Below are positions 12,401 through 24,120 of a stretch of DNA of 64,000 nt, one piece after another. How positions within the stretch are numbered: position 1 is the stretch's first letter; each line of letters starts with the position of its first letter. The DNA comes from Hanleya hanleyi (taxonomy: Eukaryota; Mollusca; Polyplacophora; Lepidopleurida; Hanleyidae). Location: contig JAVTVY010010452.1 of NCBI GenBank assembly GCA_036873755.1, positions 372,001-436,000 on the forward strand, in the 5' to 3' direction. A model generated the notes under the pieces. That model ran no database searches. It was given only the letters and a program-made list of their open reading frames with translations, and was not told the DNA's origin. A program made the position numbers and the translations under genes.

Positions 12401-13918
12401 ATAATTCATATTGACATGCCCAGATACGACCTCAGAATAGGAGATGGGAATACAGGGGTAGAACGGCATGAGAACCTGCTGTGGGGCAATGTGCTGTTGC
12501 TGCTGTAGTTGTTGTGGCTGAAGCTGCACCTGAGGTTGGCATGGTGGAGGCGGGTGTGTGAAGGTCTGTGGCATGGCCACCTGTTGTGGTGGTGACCCCG
12601 TAGTTACTGCCCCTGGTGGTGGAGATGGTAGGTGGTTCACCATGGTGACCATGTGTGGGATTGGACCACACTGTTCCATGGCGCAGGGAGGTGATACAGG
12701 CTGCTGGCTCTCCGTCACTTGTGAATTTCTATCCAGCTCAGATCTACCTAGAAAAGGGTAAGAAAAGATATATCTGGTCACCAGCAGCATTACAGAGGTA
12801 TGGCGATAAGCATTTCGAGAAGACTGAATCCTAGAAGCTACACTGTATATCGAGTGCCAAAGAGGCAGCAGTATTGGCAAACTACATGTATACCAACAAT
12901 GCATTGACTTCAACCTTCTGTGCACTCCATATGTTATTATTCAAAGTTAAACATGTGATAACTTTTCATACAAATAGGATTGAAACACAGGGTTCAGATC
13001 GATGCATATTGAATATATTAAACAATATTATTAAGGAGTGAGTGAGTGAATAGAATTTAATGTCGCTTTCAACAGTATTTCCGCTATATCACGACGAACC
13101 AACTAAGCACCACCCAGCCCAGTTGTGTTCCGGCTACTTCAAAGAAGAAATCTTTGAAGCAGCATGGAACCAGACACCCTCCATCCATCCTATAAAACAC
13201 TGAGGACAGCGCACAAGACGTAATCTCCTGGACTACAGGAGGTTTAGTTCAGGAGATGTAGAGTAGGGCTGAATACTTCAGGATTGGGAACATGGTCCCG
13301 AAAGGAGTGGGTGCATTCAATAAGTGTAGCCTAATGTGAGTGCCTGGAATTTAGGGGTATGCAAGGGCTCAGGCGAGGTGGAGTTTAGAAGATAGAGGGT
13401 TGGATCAGTACCCCAGAGTTGAACATATGCTCCTGATGGAAGTAGATGCATTCAATAAATGTTGCATGTGAGCTCCTGGAATAAATGATGGTATAGATCC
13501 TGGACTGTGGGGGACTTGTTCCCAAGGGGTGTTTATGCATTAAGACTCGGGACATGCTCCCAGGCGAGTCGATGCGAAAGTGCAAAATATGATATAAGCT
13601 CCCCCAAATGCTAATGTAAAAAGAAAGTTGAAATTCAAAAAAAAAAATTGAAACTTAAAATTAAAATTTGAAAATGTAAATTGGAACTGAAAAAGTTTAA
13701 TTGGAACTTGGGGGATGTGAACACATTCACAAAGCCATGGCCTGTCATAGTGACAATCAAAATATTTACTCAAAAGAGAAGGAATATGTAGCCTACCATT
13801 TAGTGTGAGCTGTTCCATGCCATTGGCCACACGGTGGTCATCTGGTACAGACTGACAGGTAAGTTCTGGTGGTAGGTCACCGGGTGGTGGACTCCCCAAC
13901 ATCACTCCTTCCTCAGAT
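7876..13918 (-). CDS. OTUD4/ALG13-like protein, C-terminal four exons (5' part not found)
   Basis: Four minus-strand exons join in frame: 13918-13797, 12747-12361, 12051-12011 and 9459-7876, with AG/GT borders at each intron and compatible phases (1, 1, 0). They encode about 710 residues ending at a TGA. The segment DPSGADLP...RFFYNLGQ-YYRW across exons 2-4 resembles the conserved DPSGxDLP...FNLGxQxYY block in the C-terminal region of ALG13 and OTUD4, proteins that combine OTU and Tudor domains. The rest is low-complexity Pro/Gln-rich sequence with an LNPSAPDF PAM2-like motif. The family's OTU (deubiquitinase-like) and Tudor domains should lie upstream. I did not find them, so they are beyond or hidden in the repeat-rich DNA above 13.9 kb. 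A cytoplasmic RNA-associated role is inferred from PAM2 and family only. Confidence 0.75.
8608..8640 (-). other. PAM2-like motif (QLNPSAPDFTP)
   Basis: The encoded peptide matches the PAM2 consensus LNPxAxxFxP, which binds the MLLE domain of poly(A)-binding protein. The Leu, Asn-Pro, Ala, Phe and Pro positions are all present. The flanks are Ser/His/Gly-rich and probably disordered, as is usual for PAM2 sites. Confidence 0.75.
9660..11961. repeat. 31-bp satellite array in the last intron
   Basis: About 74 copies of a 31-bp unit (GCATGTGCAGACTAGCCATA followed by CTTTCATTGAC) fill the intron between the micro-exon and the terminal exon. The left third has heterogeneous units (CGTACTCCCATTGACG type). 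From about 10640 to 11680 two variants, GACGCATGTGCAG and GATGCATGTACAG, largely alternate and give a 62-bp higher-order period. Confidence 0.95.
12011..12051 (-). CDS. OTUD4/ALG13-like gene, 41-bp micro-exon
   Basis: The acceptor TTTCTTTCAG and donor AAT|GTAAGTT bound a 41-bp exon encoding DLPTMRFFYNLGQN, the most conserved stretch of the family's C-terminal region. It is too short for ordinary ORF detection; phase agreement with both neighbours and the motif make it convincing. Confidence 0.75.
12361..12747 (-). CDS. OTUD4/ALG13-like gene, Pro/Gln-rich exon
   Basis: The acceptor TTTTCTAG precedes 12747. I placed the donor at TTTAG|GTGGTAAG (12361), because this gives exactly 13 residues between DLP and the end of FYNLG, as I recall for human OTUD4 and ALG13. 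An alternative donor 3 bp downstream (GTAAGG) adds one Gly in the same phase. The exon carries RSELDRNSQ, HTHPPPPCQ-type and Gln-rich stretches, then YGPSQDPSGADLPL. Confidence 0.72.
13034..13220. repeat. SINE-tail-like dispersed repeat, copy 1
   Basis: GAGTGAGTGAGTGAATAGAA begins a block shared with 15333, 19282 and 52381 (TCGCTTTCAACA, GCTATATC, CCAACTAAGCACCACCC, then TTCAAAGAAGAAATCTTTGA). The continuation CACCCTCCATCCA...TATAAAACACTGAGGAC is shared with 19407 and 52520. Confidence 0.8.
13221..13570. repeat. ~105-bp GGGTATGGGGTC-type dispersed tandem repeat
   Basis: Phrases such as CTCAGGCGAGG, GAGTTTAGAAGATAGAGGG and GCATTCAATAA recur at about 100-110 bp. The same family occurs at 52270-52380 and 52680-52960, again next to a SINE-tail repeat, so the two may spread or be inherited together. 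Confidence 0.5.
13797..13918 (-). CDS. OTUD4/ALG13-like gene, first visible exon
   Basis: The acceptor TTACAG precedes 13918 and the donor G|GTAGGC follows 13797. The exon encodes SEEGVMLGSPPPGDLPPELT and ends GMEQLTLNG, acidic then Pro-rich. It begins with the third base of a codon, so at least one more exon lies upstream. The open frame continues past the donor to 13540 as intron read-through, which explains the longer ORF there. Confidence 0.65.
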
Positions 13919-15329
13919 CTGTAATTAAACCAGTCACAGTCTTTAACTTATAATCAAAGTATTCATGTCCCTGTTTGTATTACACTTGTCCCACATTATA
14001 ATACTGAAGTTGGGGGACAATTAACATATTGGCAGCACTATAGGCGAGTCCCACTACAGTGAGGATTCATAACTGAATACATATTACAGTTATACTTTGG
14101 GGAAAAAATGTGTCTGCGGCTTACTGAAACGCTCTTTATCATGAACCATGTAAAATGCAGGGCATGTATTTTGACTGCACGTAAGCTAAACCCATGACAG
14201 ACACTTACTCAGATTCCTAACCCAAACCTTGGTCCATTCGGATAGGTTTCACTGAACCTGTCAAACATTTCATACCCTGCTGCTGGTAGTATATATTACA
14301 CTATAGGCAAATAAGGCTGCACCATGAATCACAGAACCAGTTTTGGGAATACAAAGGAAAAAAAATTCCCATCCTTACGTTCATATATGGTTACATGAAA
14401 ATGTTTGAATCAAAGTCCTAGACATATTCCTTCTCGAGGTATGGTGATAAAAAGAAAACAGATGGATGTACGATCGTACCTGATGAGGACAATATCCCAA
14501 GGCCATCTGGCAGATAAACGTTTTAATTAAATGAATCTATTTTTTTTCAAATTAACATGAAAAATCATAAAATTCCGAATTTCAGTTTATTAATAGTTGT
14601 TTCATTTTGGGGTAAATACTAATTGTTAATGCACAAGTGCCTCAGTCATCCAGACTGTTGCATAATCAGTCGGAGTTCATTTGAATTTACATTTCAGCCT
14701 ACATACTAACATGCAGCCAAGGAGATGTAAAATAAATTAACAACAGATGTTCATGACAAAAAATCCATGCAATCATAATATCATTTAACACTGAAAGTTT
14801 ATCTCCAGAAAACAAGAAGTTAATGTCACACTGACAGGTTAAATTAAGTACATGACAGAAGCATGCAAGTACAGATCAATATAATACATGTACCTAAATG
14901 TGATTAAATGTTAGTGGTGATTGACTGTTAGGAACAACTGAATTATCCAAGAATTTACAGTAAAAGTAAATTGAATGATCGAACCACACTATTCTGCCCA
15001 AAAATACTGAATTTCAGGATTGTTGTAACTTCCTAGGGTCTTCAATACAAGCAGGAAACAATGTTTTAAAATACAGAAATAACAGTACATGTATAATTAA
15101 CTTGATTTTGTAAGTTTAAACTTCTTACAATAATGAAGGAAATATTATTCATCGTAAGTTTGAAATCAACATAAGAGGCTTCTATTAACATTTACTGGAA
15201 CATTTGTCAATAGGCATAACCACAGGGTTGGGAGGAGGGAGGCTGCAGCTGCTACTTCTAGTAAATATGAAGCTGTGCATCTGAAAACCCCTCGGCTCTG
15301 GGTCAACTGTTTTAAGGCTTGACTAATTT
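13919..15329. other. Presumed intron or upstream region of the OTU-family gene
   Basis: No further exon could be recognised. The sequence is AT-rich with no ordered repeat. If the gene continues on this side, its next exon is further upstream. Confidence 0.4.
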
Positions 15330-15332
15330 ACG

Positions 15333-15682
15333 ATAAGGGGCGAGTAAGTGAATAGCATTTAACATCGCTTTCAACAATATTTTAGCTATATCACGATGAA
15401 CCAATTAAGCACCACCCAGGCAAGTTACGTTCCTGCTACTTCAAAGAAGAAATCTTTGAATTGCATTTGGCTTAATGTCACACTCAAGTTTGTTTCACTC
15501 ATATGGTGATAGTCAGTTTGGTTGGTGGAGGAAGCCGGAGTACCCTGAGAAACCACTGCCCGTGGGCTAGTAACTGACAAACTTCCACACATGGACCAGC
15601 TGGGCTTGAAGCCATGACGGTTCAGCAGTGTGAGGCGGTCACCAGTGAAGCGACTTAGACCACTCGGCCACCGAGGGCCCAT
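15333..15682 (-). mobile_element. tRNA-derived SINE (full-length copy)
   Basis: Read on the minus strand it starts GGGCCCTCGGTGGCCGAGTG, with an A-box-like TGGCCGAGTGG (15660-15670) and a B-box-like GGCTTCAAGCCC (15601-15612), as in a Leu/Ser-type tRNA with a long variable region. The body ends in the tail block shared with 13034, 19282 and 52381, finishing ATTCACTTACTC. The head is too diverged to fold as a working tRNA. The 85-codon ORF here is not a gene. Confidence 0.75.
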
Positions 15683-15864
15683 TCAAGTACATGTACCATG
15701 GTTGCCACAAATTACAATGAATTGTTTTTCTGCAAATACTTCTATATTACATTTCATTACAATGAAATGTATATATGACATGCCAGAAACTGCCTCTTGA
15801 CTGATGGACTGAATTAAAAAAAAAAAAGAATTGATAAGATGAGATAAGCTAAGCTTTATTTAAG

Positions 15865-17360
15865 GTCAGTTTGTTTGCAAAATATACAACACAGGTTTTT
15901 TTTAGACACTTTTCCTTTATCGAACTCAATATTTTTTGCACACTTTCGGCATGCAAAATAAGTACAAAAACTCTATTTTCCAAGTTCTTAATCTTTCAAA
16001 GAGCAAAAAACTCAATTTTTGATTGTTGGGGGGAGGGAGAGGGGGAGGGGGAACACATTTGATCGGAATATCCGATGTCTATGTTTCATATCTTTAGTTG
16101 TTTATCCAATTTAAAATTTACACTGAAGCAGATACAAGAACACCAGATATTTTCCTCTTGTAACTTCTGACCATCATGTTCTGACTGACGTCCAGTTCTC
16201 AATGATTTATGATGTTTGCCTTGCATGGCCTATTCTTCGAATAAATATCCATGCAACCTCATTCTGTGAACAAACAAACAATCCTTCTATTTGGCATAAA
16301 ATCAGGACAAGCTTATGACCATATATAAACTTCCCATCCAACTAGTCTACGTATAACAACAACACCAGCAAACGTTGGGATTGTGGAATTGCCTGTTTTC
16401 ATGATCATCACAACTGTGGTGTTGGACACGCATTTAACTGAAAACAAGTTGGAAACTACTTCATATGGTATATAAAGGACAAGTATTTAGTCTCTTGAGA
16501 TTTTCAAATCTGTGTGGGTAAAGGCCAAATACGAGCTGACAAAAAACGAAAATGTCATGGGACTGATCGCGAACACTTGACAGGGATATATACTCATCTT
16601 CGAGGATTGACAGGAACAAATAGGCCAAATTTATGAATTACGACTGCTTATATTGGTCTACAGGTCTACGTCCTTTCTAAACAATATTTAAAGTAAAATG
16701 TATATTTCTTGGTACTTATTACTGCAAAATCATTCGCTTGTCGACTGTCAAACAATGGTATATGAAGACACAAACACGTGTTCTGCATTTCGTAGTGCCT
16801 CAAAAAGAGATATTTTGATTGGTCAGCTTCAAGAAATGAAGTCGGTCATGGATAACCAGACCCCAACCATCTCTATGCTAATACTGACTTGATCTATCGA
16901 CCGCCATTTTGCAGTATGAAGGCAATGGAAACGTCGAATTTACGGTCAATTTTATATCGTTTGATGAATAAATTTTCAAATAGAGATGGCAAGGATGCAT
17001 TTTATGGATAATCAAGAAGTTATAAATCGACAGGCATGATGGTATGCATATGTGAGTTAGCTATTGTGACCGCTGATTTCGATTCACTCAAAACGGTTTC
17101 TTGAAAATTAACAACAACAAGACGATATTGCTCGAGAATTTGTCATCACAGTCCAACAGTTTTATTTGGTAACTCGACTTATCTCTTGAAAACTCAATTT
17201 TTATTCAGTATAACTCAATTTTGAAGGCGTGCATCTTCTCCTCAATAAATAAACTCATTTCTTTTAGTCAAAACTCAATTTCAAATTTTTCCAAAAACTC
17301 AATTTGCAATAGTACCCTGATGAAAAAGTGTCTCAAAAAACCCTGACCCTATTGAGCTTT
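15865..17360. mobile_element. Possible element with AACTCAATTT arrays and imperfect inverted ends
   Basis: AGGTTTTTTTTAGACACTTTT near 15894 and the reverse complement of AAAAAGTGTCTCAAAAAACC near 17323-17342 form an imperfect inverted repeat. Both subterminal zones are studded with AACTCAATTT (15923 and 16010 on the left; 17190-17310 on the right). No transposase is seen, and ORFs inside lack recognisable domains. Confidence 0.35.
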
Positions 17361-17399
17361 TTATACAGACTTAAACAAAACATGCAATAAAAAACAATC

Positions 17400-19281
17400 G
17401 TGAATATTAAAGATGTAATCAGCCTCAAAAGGGATGGATTTTGTAAACTCTCCTCTTTGCGTTTTTGCAGCAGGGAAGATTACCAAAGCATCATATGTAT
17501 TATATTTGATGATGGTGGGATCGCCATATACAACGAATGGAAGAAAATCTTGTCAGAGAAATTTGAAACTGTGCCCGCTTCGACAGGTTTTCTGTTTCGC
17601 CATTGAGTGTGTGTTGTACGCGGAGAGGAAAATGACGTCACTGCGTGATGTATGAGTGACGTAGGGATGCTCACGAATCTGAATGCTGCATAGCTGCAGC
17701 CATGGGATAACATCATGGCTTGTGCCTACTAGTGAGGTGGCTTAGGGCCATATTTTGGGTTGATCGTGACACGCTGGACCAAAGCACCAAATTTGGCACA
17801 CTCATCACTTGAGGCATGTAGAACAATATCAGAAGGGGTGCCCTTTGCTCTGGGGTGTGTGATGCCCTCTGGCCCCCAAAAGGGCATCTGAGGGGCAATA
17901 CTGTTATTTAAAGAATAGTTAGCCTAGAAACAGCTTCGTTATTTTCATTATCCTTCAGGCTGGGAAGCTGAAACTTGCCACACTGTATCACTGGTTCATG
18001 CGCTACCGGAAAATGTTACAAAATCCAAGATGGCGGCCATGATGACATCACAGTGACATCATATTCCCAAAATAAGTCATTTTGCGGATGATTTTTCGGA
18101 CCGATTTTTCCCATTTTTTATTTGTGGCATTTCTTCGCTGAAACTGCCTGGTAAATTAGTAAATAATCATCTTATTTGAGATAAAATACTTTTAAGCACC
18201 TTTACGAAGAACAACACATTAATTTTGAAGGAATACGATGAAAACAGAACTTTCTGGTACACCCTAATGTTATCCATTATGAAGCTCATGAAGCTGTGCT
18301 CCGAGTTTTATGCAACAGGCTAAAAAATAACATCAGTATCATAACTGCTCTAAGTTACAGCCCTCGACTTTTCTTCATTTTGCAGTATCAGGGAAAAAAT
18401 GTTTGAGAAGGGAGAGCCGGGTGGCTGAAACCACCTATACCAATTAGGTTTACATAATCGCCTGTGTAAAAGGAAACAATCGTCCCTTATCCTTGTAAAA
18501 ATTGACAATTCAGCTTTTTATCTCGTAAAATGGAAAAAAAGATGGAAATGTCCAAGACTGGATAGTTTTTTAAGGTATTCTAGCATTTACCAGATTCACC
18601 CCATGTTGAGGCGTTTACTTCATCAGACGTCCTCGATGCTCATCCATTAACATCCGATGAGTTATTTGTTTGAGTTGATCTGTCATCACAGCTCACGAGC
18701 TAGCATATCTAATTCCGCTTAAGGCGTTGCTAGGGGCCGTGGGGATACTTCATAGTATCCATATTAACAGCTGCAATAAAAGCGCGGCTGAGATACTAAG
18801 GCTACGACCGAGAATCCACCGTATTCTCGGGTCTGCAGGAGCCAAGGGAAGCTTTCCTGTTAAGTCATATGGTTGCCTTACTTCTGGCATATAGCTCCAA
18901 TTTCAATCTTTCTACTTTTAAGTTCGAGAGAAGAATAGCTGAATTAACAAGTGTTACACGGGCCGGGGACTTAGTTCTATACGTCTCTGATTGTATATTT
19001 GTGACCGCCGAAAAAAGACAAAATTATTGGACGAAATGGTACGAACCTTCATCTGAAGAGTGTTGGAGTCAGTGAGGGTGAAACTGAAAAGAACAATCCC
19101 AAAAAGGGCATCTTACACCTGTTGGAGGCCGGGCTTTTTTATTGGAAGGCCATTAAATTACGTCAGGATAGCTAACAGAGCTGTATGGCCAGAAAATTAA
19201 AGAGAGTCTAAAACCAAGAAGGAATCAAAAGAATATTTAACGCCCAATGGAGACCGAGAACATGCAACATACAAGTAAGGG
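17400..19281. other. Non-coding, with a decayed dispersed repeat
   Basis: 17735-18150 has the CACCAAATTTGGCACACTCA / CCAAGATGGCGGCCATGATG style typical of the other tandem-core repeats here, but in single copy. Nothing else is recognisable. ORFs of 61-78 codons at 17400-17898 overlap on both strands and look accidental. Confidence 0.4.
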
Positions 19282-19612
19282 TGAGTGAGTGAATAGAATT
19301 TAGCGTGGCTTTCAACAATATCTCAGCTATATCGCGACGAACCAACTAAGCACCACCCAGCCAAGTTGCATTCCTGTTACTTCAAAGAAGAAATCTTTGA
19401 AGCAGCATGGAACCAGACACCCTCCATCCACCCTATAAAACACTGAGGACAGCACACAAGACACAGACAGGACGCTTACATGGTGCAATAAAGACAAGTG
19501 ATATTACAGTGCTAGACATCACATTATCAAGTTCCTGTTGCTTCTCAGCAAAATGCTTTGAAGCAACAGGAACCTGTACCCACCCAATCACCCGCGCAAC
19601 ATGTAACAAGTA
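19282..19612. repeat. SINE-tail-like dispersed repeat, copy 3
   Basis: GTGAGTGAGTGAATAGAATT followed by the shared CTTTCAACAATAT...GAAGAAATCTTTGAAGCAGC block, then CACCCTCCATCCACCC and TTGCTTCTCAGCAAAATGC. It is almost colinear with 52381-52680. Confidence 0.8.
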
Positions 19613-19930
19613 ACCCCCCAGTGAACTTTTCTCCGCTGCTCCGAAACGACCAAACCGAGGAGGCTGAAACTTGGTGACTTAAGCTTATCCTATTGGGGTC
19701 ATTTTGAGCCTATTTTCATATACCCCCGGGCAGAGGATCATGGGTAAATTCAAAATGGCGGCCATGTGGTATCCGCGAAAGTCGTGTTTTTCAATCTTTT
19801 CGCTCCAATTCTTCACATTTTCCTTGCCTAAAAGGCCTTGAAAGTATTTTATTTATGCAAAACTAATTATTCTATATTTTTTTTGATTTTTTTAAAGAGA
19901 AAAATCGGAAAAATGAAGATTTCGAAAAGA
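19613..19930. repeat. Dispersed repeat shared with 53085-53250
   Basis: ATTGGGGTCATTTTGAG...TAAATTCAAAATGGCGGCCA matches ATTGGGGTCATTTTGAG...TAAATTCAAGATGGCGGCCA near 53130-53200. It follows a SINE-tail copy at both loci. Confidence 0.6.
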
Positions 19931-21280
19931 TTTTGAATCACTCATTCAAGCAAAAATTTAAGAAATTATTTTTAACAGTAATAAATTATCATGCACCTTA
20001 TTCACTCAATCTGCTTGCAACTAAATCTGTAAAGTCATAATTGCTGCGTAATATTAGCAAATGATTTGGGGCGAGAGCGTTTAAAAAAATTCATCGAATA
20101 TACATGTAGATGATTTATTTATGATGCTAGGAATAACATATTATTTATCTGCTAACTCATTTGTAAACACCATTCCATTATGGTTACCCCAAATCATTTG
20201 CCAATATAAGCTAAATGATTAATTGTAAACGCTTGAGCTGTGCAGCTTGGTAGTAAATTAGTATAAATAAATACGAAATAGCCCCATCACAATGACGGCA
20301 ACACTGTTAAACATCTATTTAAATAACCATAACCATCGAGTTGCCTCCCTTGTGCTATTTGAAGCGCCACGTGTTCGAGTATCCCGGATGTGCCGCTGAG
20401 ACCGACCCACTGAGCGAGCAGACGACACCATGGTCCCCTTAGATGATGCAGATCGTTTTCCAAAATCTGTCGTCACCCCAATCTGTCGTTTCTGCCTACT
20501 TTGTTGCGAGTTGCACTTCTTATCGCGCTCGTAATTAGTGCAAACTTGTCATTGAAGATCGTCTCCTGAGATTTGTTTCCCGACTGTGCTATAACTGTGT
20601 TGTTGTTGTAAACGGAGATTACATAAGTTTTCGAGTGATTGCTCTTGCGGACAAGTAAATACAAGTCAGGTTTGTTGGACAAATTCTTGTATCACCAAAA
20701 GTTACAAACCACTGAGTCTTAGATAAATTTAATCCTGAAATTTTCTTGACAGAACAACAGTTTTTTCCCGCCCGATCTATGTGGAAATAATCATTCGATC
20801 AGAACGAGGCTGACTGGAGACTCGTGGGTCGGTCGGGAACCCTGAGAAGCTTGATTAGGCATGCTACTGTGGTAGCGACGGCAGGTTTCCGAATGTGTTT
20901 GGCCCCCAAGTCATCAATTAGATTGTCTCACGTGTATATGATGAACATTATGTTTTCATGTGATTGGTCACTGAAAATATAATTTATGAAAGCAATAATT
21001 GAAGATGATTAAACATTTAACTATTGAATGACTTACTTGAAGTAAATACTTTAAATGGACAGTTTTACTGATATAAATTGTTTCCTCAACTTGCCTATTT
21101 TTATTATTAAACCAGACCAGTTAAGCAGACTTATATTAACAATTCCAAAATAAACAACTCTCTTCCACAGTACATATACACATATCACATATCATATTCA
21201 AATATTTGAAATAAAACCTGATTAGTAGGTCTAAATAATTTTGGGGTTACAACACTGGCTGTGAACTGATATGAAAAAAA
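19931..21280. other. Intergenic, no gene recognised
   Basis: Contains a GC-richer patch (20350-20470) with a CACGTG E-box and several CpGs that could be promoter-like, but no exon follows that I can defend. The 69-codon minus ORF at 20473-20682 has no known motif. Confidence 0.35.
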
Positions 21281-22654
21281 ACACAGGAAGGAAGCAATCA
21301 GAGATTGCTCAATTGTATGCCCCCCCCCCCCCCTTCCGCTTTATCCGACACTGCCCCGCCATTGTTCTGTTGTTTATTGGTTGGCGGAGGCCTAATTTGG
21401 ATAATTATAAAAATTCTGTTTCAGTCACTTTTTTTGCCATGCCTCACACAATACATATTCCAAGTATCAACCAACAAGTGATAATACGATGTTTCGATGT
21501 AAGATGGTCACCAGGGCTTTCGCCAAATCCGAAAATGTGACCTGGTTATGAGACCTACATTCCTTGGGAGTATATTGTGGTGAAATTATGAAGCAATCAG
21601 TAAACTTTGACTTTTGCACCCAATTCACTCTTTTTGGGGCAATTTCATACTTCAGGACCTATGTTGTCTGCTTTGGAATGTAGAATAACATATAATATAG
21701 CCATTTTTCTGGTCCAAATCGGTTATGGACTGAGATCCAGCCTGGACAAATAAATATATCCCATTCACTTAGGTTTAAACAAAGGGCCATAACTCTTGAA
21801 AATATAACCGAAAACAGAGAACTTCACGCTGCACATCTATGGGTCGCTGACCACATATCATGCAAATTTCGTACTTGTTCATACAATATTAACCGAGATC
21901 GAGCCCTACAAATCCCAATTCACAAAGATTTGAAGAAAAAAGGGCCATAACTCTTGAAAATATAAGCGAAATGTGGAGAAACTTCACGCTGCACAACTAC
22001 AGGGCACTGACCACATATCCTGCAAATTTCATAATTGTCCATACAATATTAACCGAGATCCAGCCCGGACAAGTTCCAATTCACAAAAATTTGAAGAAAA
22101 AAGGGCCATAACTCTTGAAAATATATGCGAAACGCGGAGAAACTTCACGCTGCACAACTACAGGGCACTGACCACACATCCTGCAAATTTCATAATTGTT
22201 CATACAATATTAACCGAGATCCAGCCCGGACAAGTCCCAATTCACGGAGAATTCAGGAACAGAGGGCCATAACTCTTGAAAATATAAACGAAACGTGGAG
22301 AAACTTTACGCTGCACAACTGTGGGTCACTGACCACATATCATGCAAATTTCATACTTGTCCATACAATATTAACCAAGATCCAGCCCGGACAAGTCCCA
22401 TTCACAGAGATTTCAGAAAAAGGGCCATAACTCTTGAAATTATACCGGAACTCGGAAAAAACTCTACGCTGCACAACTATGAGCCACTGGCCACATTCCA
22501 TGCAAGTTTCAATCCTGTCCATCAAATATTAACCGAGATATTGCCCGGACAAGAAATTCGGACGGACAGACGGACAGACAGACAGATGGACAGACGGACG
22601 GACAAAGCGATCGCTATATGCCCCCCCTCTAGTTAGAGGGGGGGGGGGGGCATA
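21281..22654 (+). mobile_element. Element B, copy 1: hairpin-ended element with ~160-bp tandem core
   Basis: The left end ACACAGGAAGGAAGCAATCA includes a small hairpin (CAATCAGAGATTG) and GTATGCCCCC. The right end is a palindrome (22618-22654: TATG, C run, TCTAGTTAGA, G run, CATA). The core holds five units starting GGGCCATAACTCTTGAAA at 21784, 21942, 22103, 22264 and 22422, then a GACGGACA microsatellite. No protein is encoded. The layout (subterminal inverted ends, tandem core, microsatellite, 3' hairpin, no TIR/TSD) recalls non-autonomous Helentron-type elements; that link is inference. Confidence 0.75.
21784..22560 (+). repeat. Five ~160-bp tandem units in element B
   Basis: Each unit runs GGGCCATAACTCTTGAAAAT, a CTTCACGCTGCACAACTA block, CTGACCACATATCATGCAAA and ATATTAACCGAGATCCAGCC. 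Spacing between unit starts is 158, 161, 161 and 158 bp. Overlapping ORFs of 61-113 codons on both strands arise from the repetition. Confidence 0.9.
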
Positions 22655-24120
22655 ACTATCTCTTTGATAGTTGGGAACACAATAATATTTTCATGCAGTC
22701 TACGTCTGTTATCCAGTCTGAACTACTACCTTGTGCACATTTAGAAATATGTTTATACCAGTGTTTTCTGAATGAAACTAGCGCATGTCCGCTCAACAGT
22801 CCGATATGAAACAAGTTTTAAATCTAATTTTAATTAGATTTTTTTAACACAAATTTGTACACCAATACTAGTTTGGCGCATGGAGCTTGAAAGAAAATGT
22901 ACTTACTTTTCAATGTGAATAAATCATGTGAAGTTCTTTAACTAACTACGATGCTTCTAGTTCAGCTTCAATTTTTAAATCACTCTCTCAGAGTCCTATG
23001 AGAGTCACAGCTGTCCTCGCTAAATTTACTTGAGCTATTTTAGTTATTTTTCTTCAAATGCCACCTCGTCTCACCAGGAAGAATGACATGATAAAAATTG
23101 CAATGTCTTCGATCGGGACCAAATTTGAGTTGCCTTATAGATTTTTACAAAACGGGTTGAAATGATACGCATTTATTAATTTGGAGGACAACTTAAACTA
23201 CTAAATATTAAAATTTGTTGCAGTTGCATTCTTGTTTTCATTGGTCTGATGAGACGATTGCCAGAACTGGCTACTGCAGCTCGTTTCAGCTATAGCGGCA
23301 TAAAGTAGCCTTGCCCATGAAGCTAGGAGAAGCTACTTCAATTGAAAAGTGATTTCCGTCATAAATTAATTTGAAATAAGAGCTTGATCAAATAAATTAT
23401 AGTGTTTTCAGAATACGTCTAACTACCAATAAATGCAACTTTTAATTTTAAACGAGATATCCTGAAGGATCTGGGCGCCCACCATTGTCTGATAATTGTA
23501 AGCTAATGACAAGAGGATCTTTTTGTTCATTGTTAAAAAGAACAAACGATTGATTTGTAATTTTGTTTGCAGAATTTCGAATTTGAGCGAAAAAGATCGA
23601 AAAAGGGACACTGGAAAACACCAAGATATTATCTATCTAAGGTTCAGGAGTTTCAAGATTTCTAGAAACTGTACTTGATGTCGGTTGTTATAGTACAAGT
23701 GAAATGAGCAAAGTTAGTCTGAAAGTGAATGTTCGGAGGATCCTCCGTCTTGGTTTTGTAGTATTTTTATTTTTCTTTGCATGTGTCATCATTGGGTACT
23801 GGAAGCGAAGACTAATCTCGTTGACACTTTGGCATGAGCCCTGATTATCTCCCTTGGATCGAAACACGCAGTAGTCTACAGTTGTCGAGTTGTGACGTTG
23901 TTTCACAAGAGTGACGTTGCAGTTCACTTGCAACGGCATGGACTAAAGTAAACTGATTTAAAATTTGAAGAAATACATTTTAATTCGGAATCATTTGAAC
24001 TCCTTGATATAGAAGGTGAAAGTATGGATATTCTCTATAGTCAATATATAGAATATGCCCCATCGTTTGATAAGCCGACTCTTGTGATGCAATGTCACAA
24101 CTCGGGAATACAGTATTAAT
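22655..24120. other. Intergenic, no gene recognised
   Basis: AT-rich with no ordered repeat or recognisable exon. ORFs of 62-83 codons (minus, 23423-23939) have no motif. Confidence 0.4.

Noticed and set aside
7876..13918. Certain assignment as ALG13 rather than OTUD4
   Set aside because: The DPSGxDLP...FNLG block is shared by both; the domains that would separate them (glycosyltransferase part, OTU, Tudor) were not found in the window.
15600..15682. A functional tRNA gene
   Set aside because: A- and B-box-like sequences are present, but the head is fused to a SINE body, the B box deviates (GGCTTCAAGCCC) and no acceptor stem closes convincingly.
20350..20700. GC-richer, CpG-containing patch as a promoter with first exon
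   Set aside because: Suggestive composition and an E-box, but no exon with defensible splice sites or a known motif follows on either strand.
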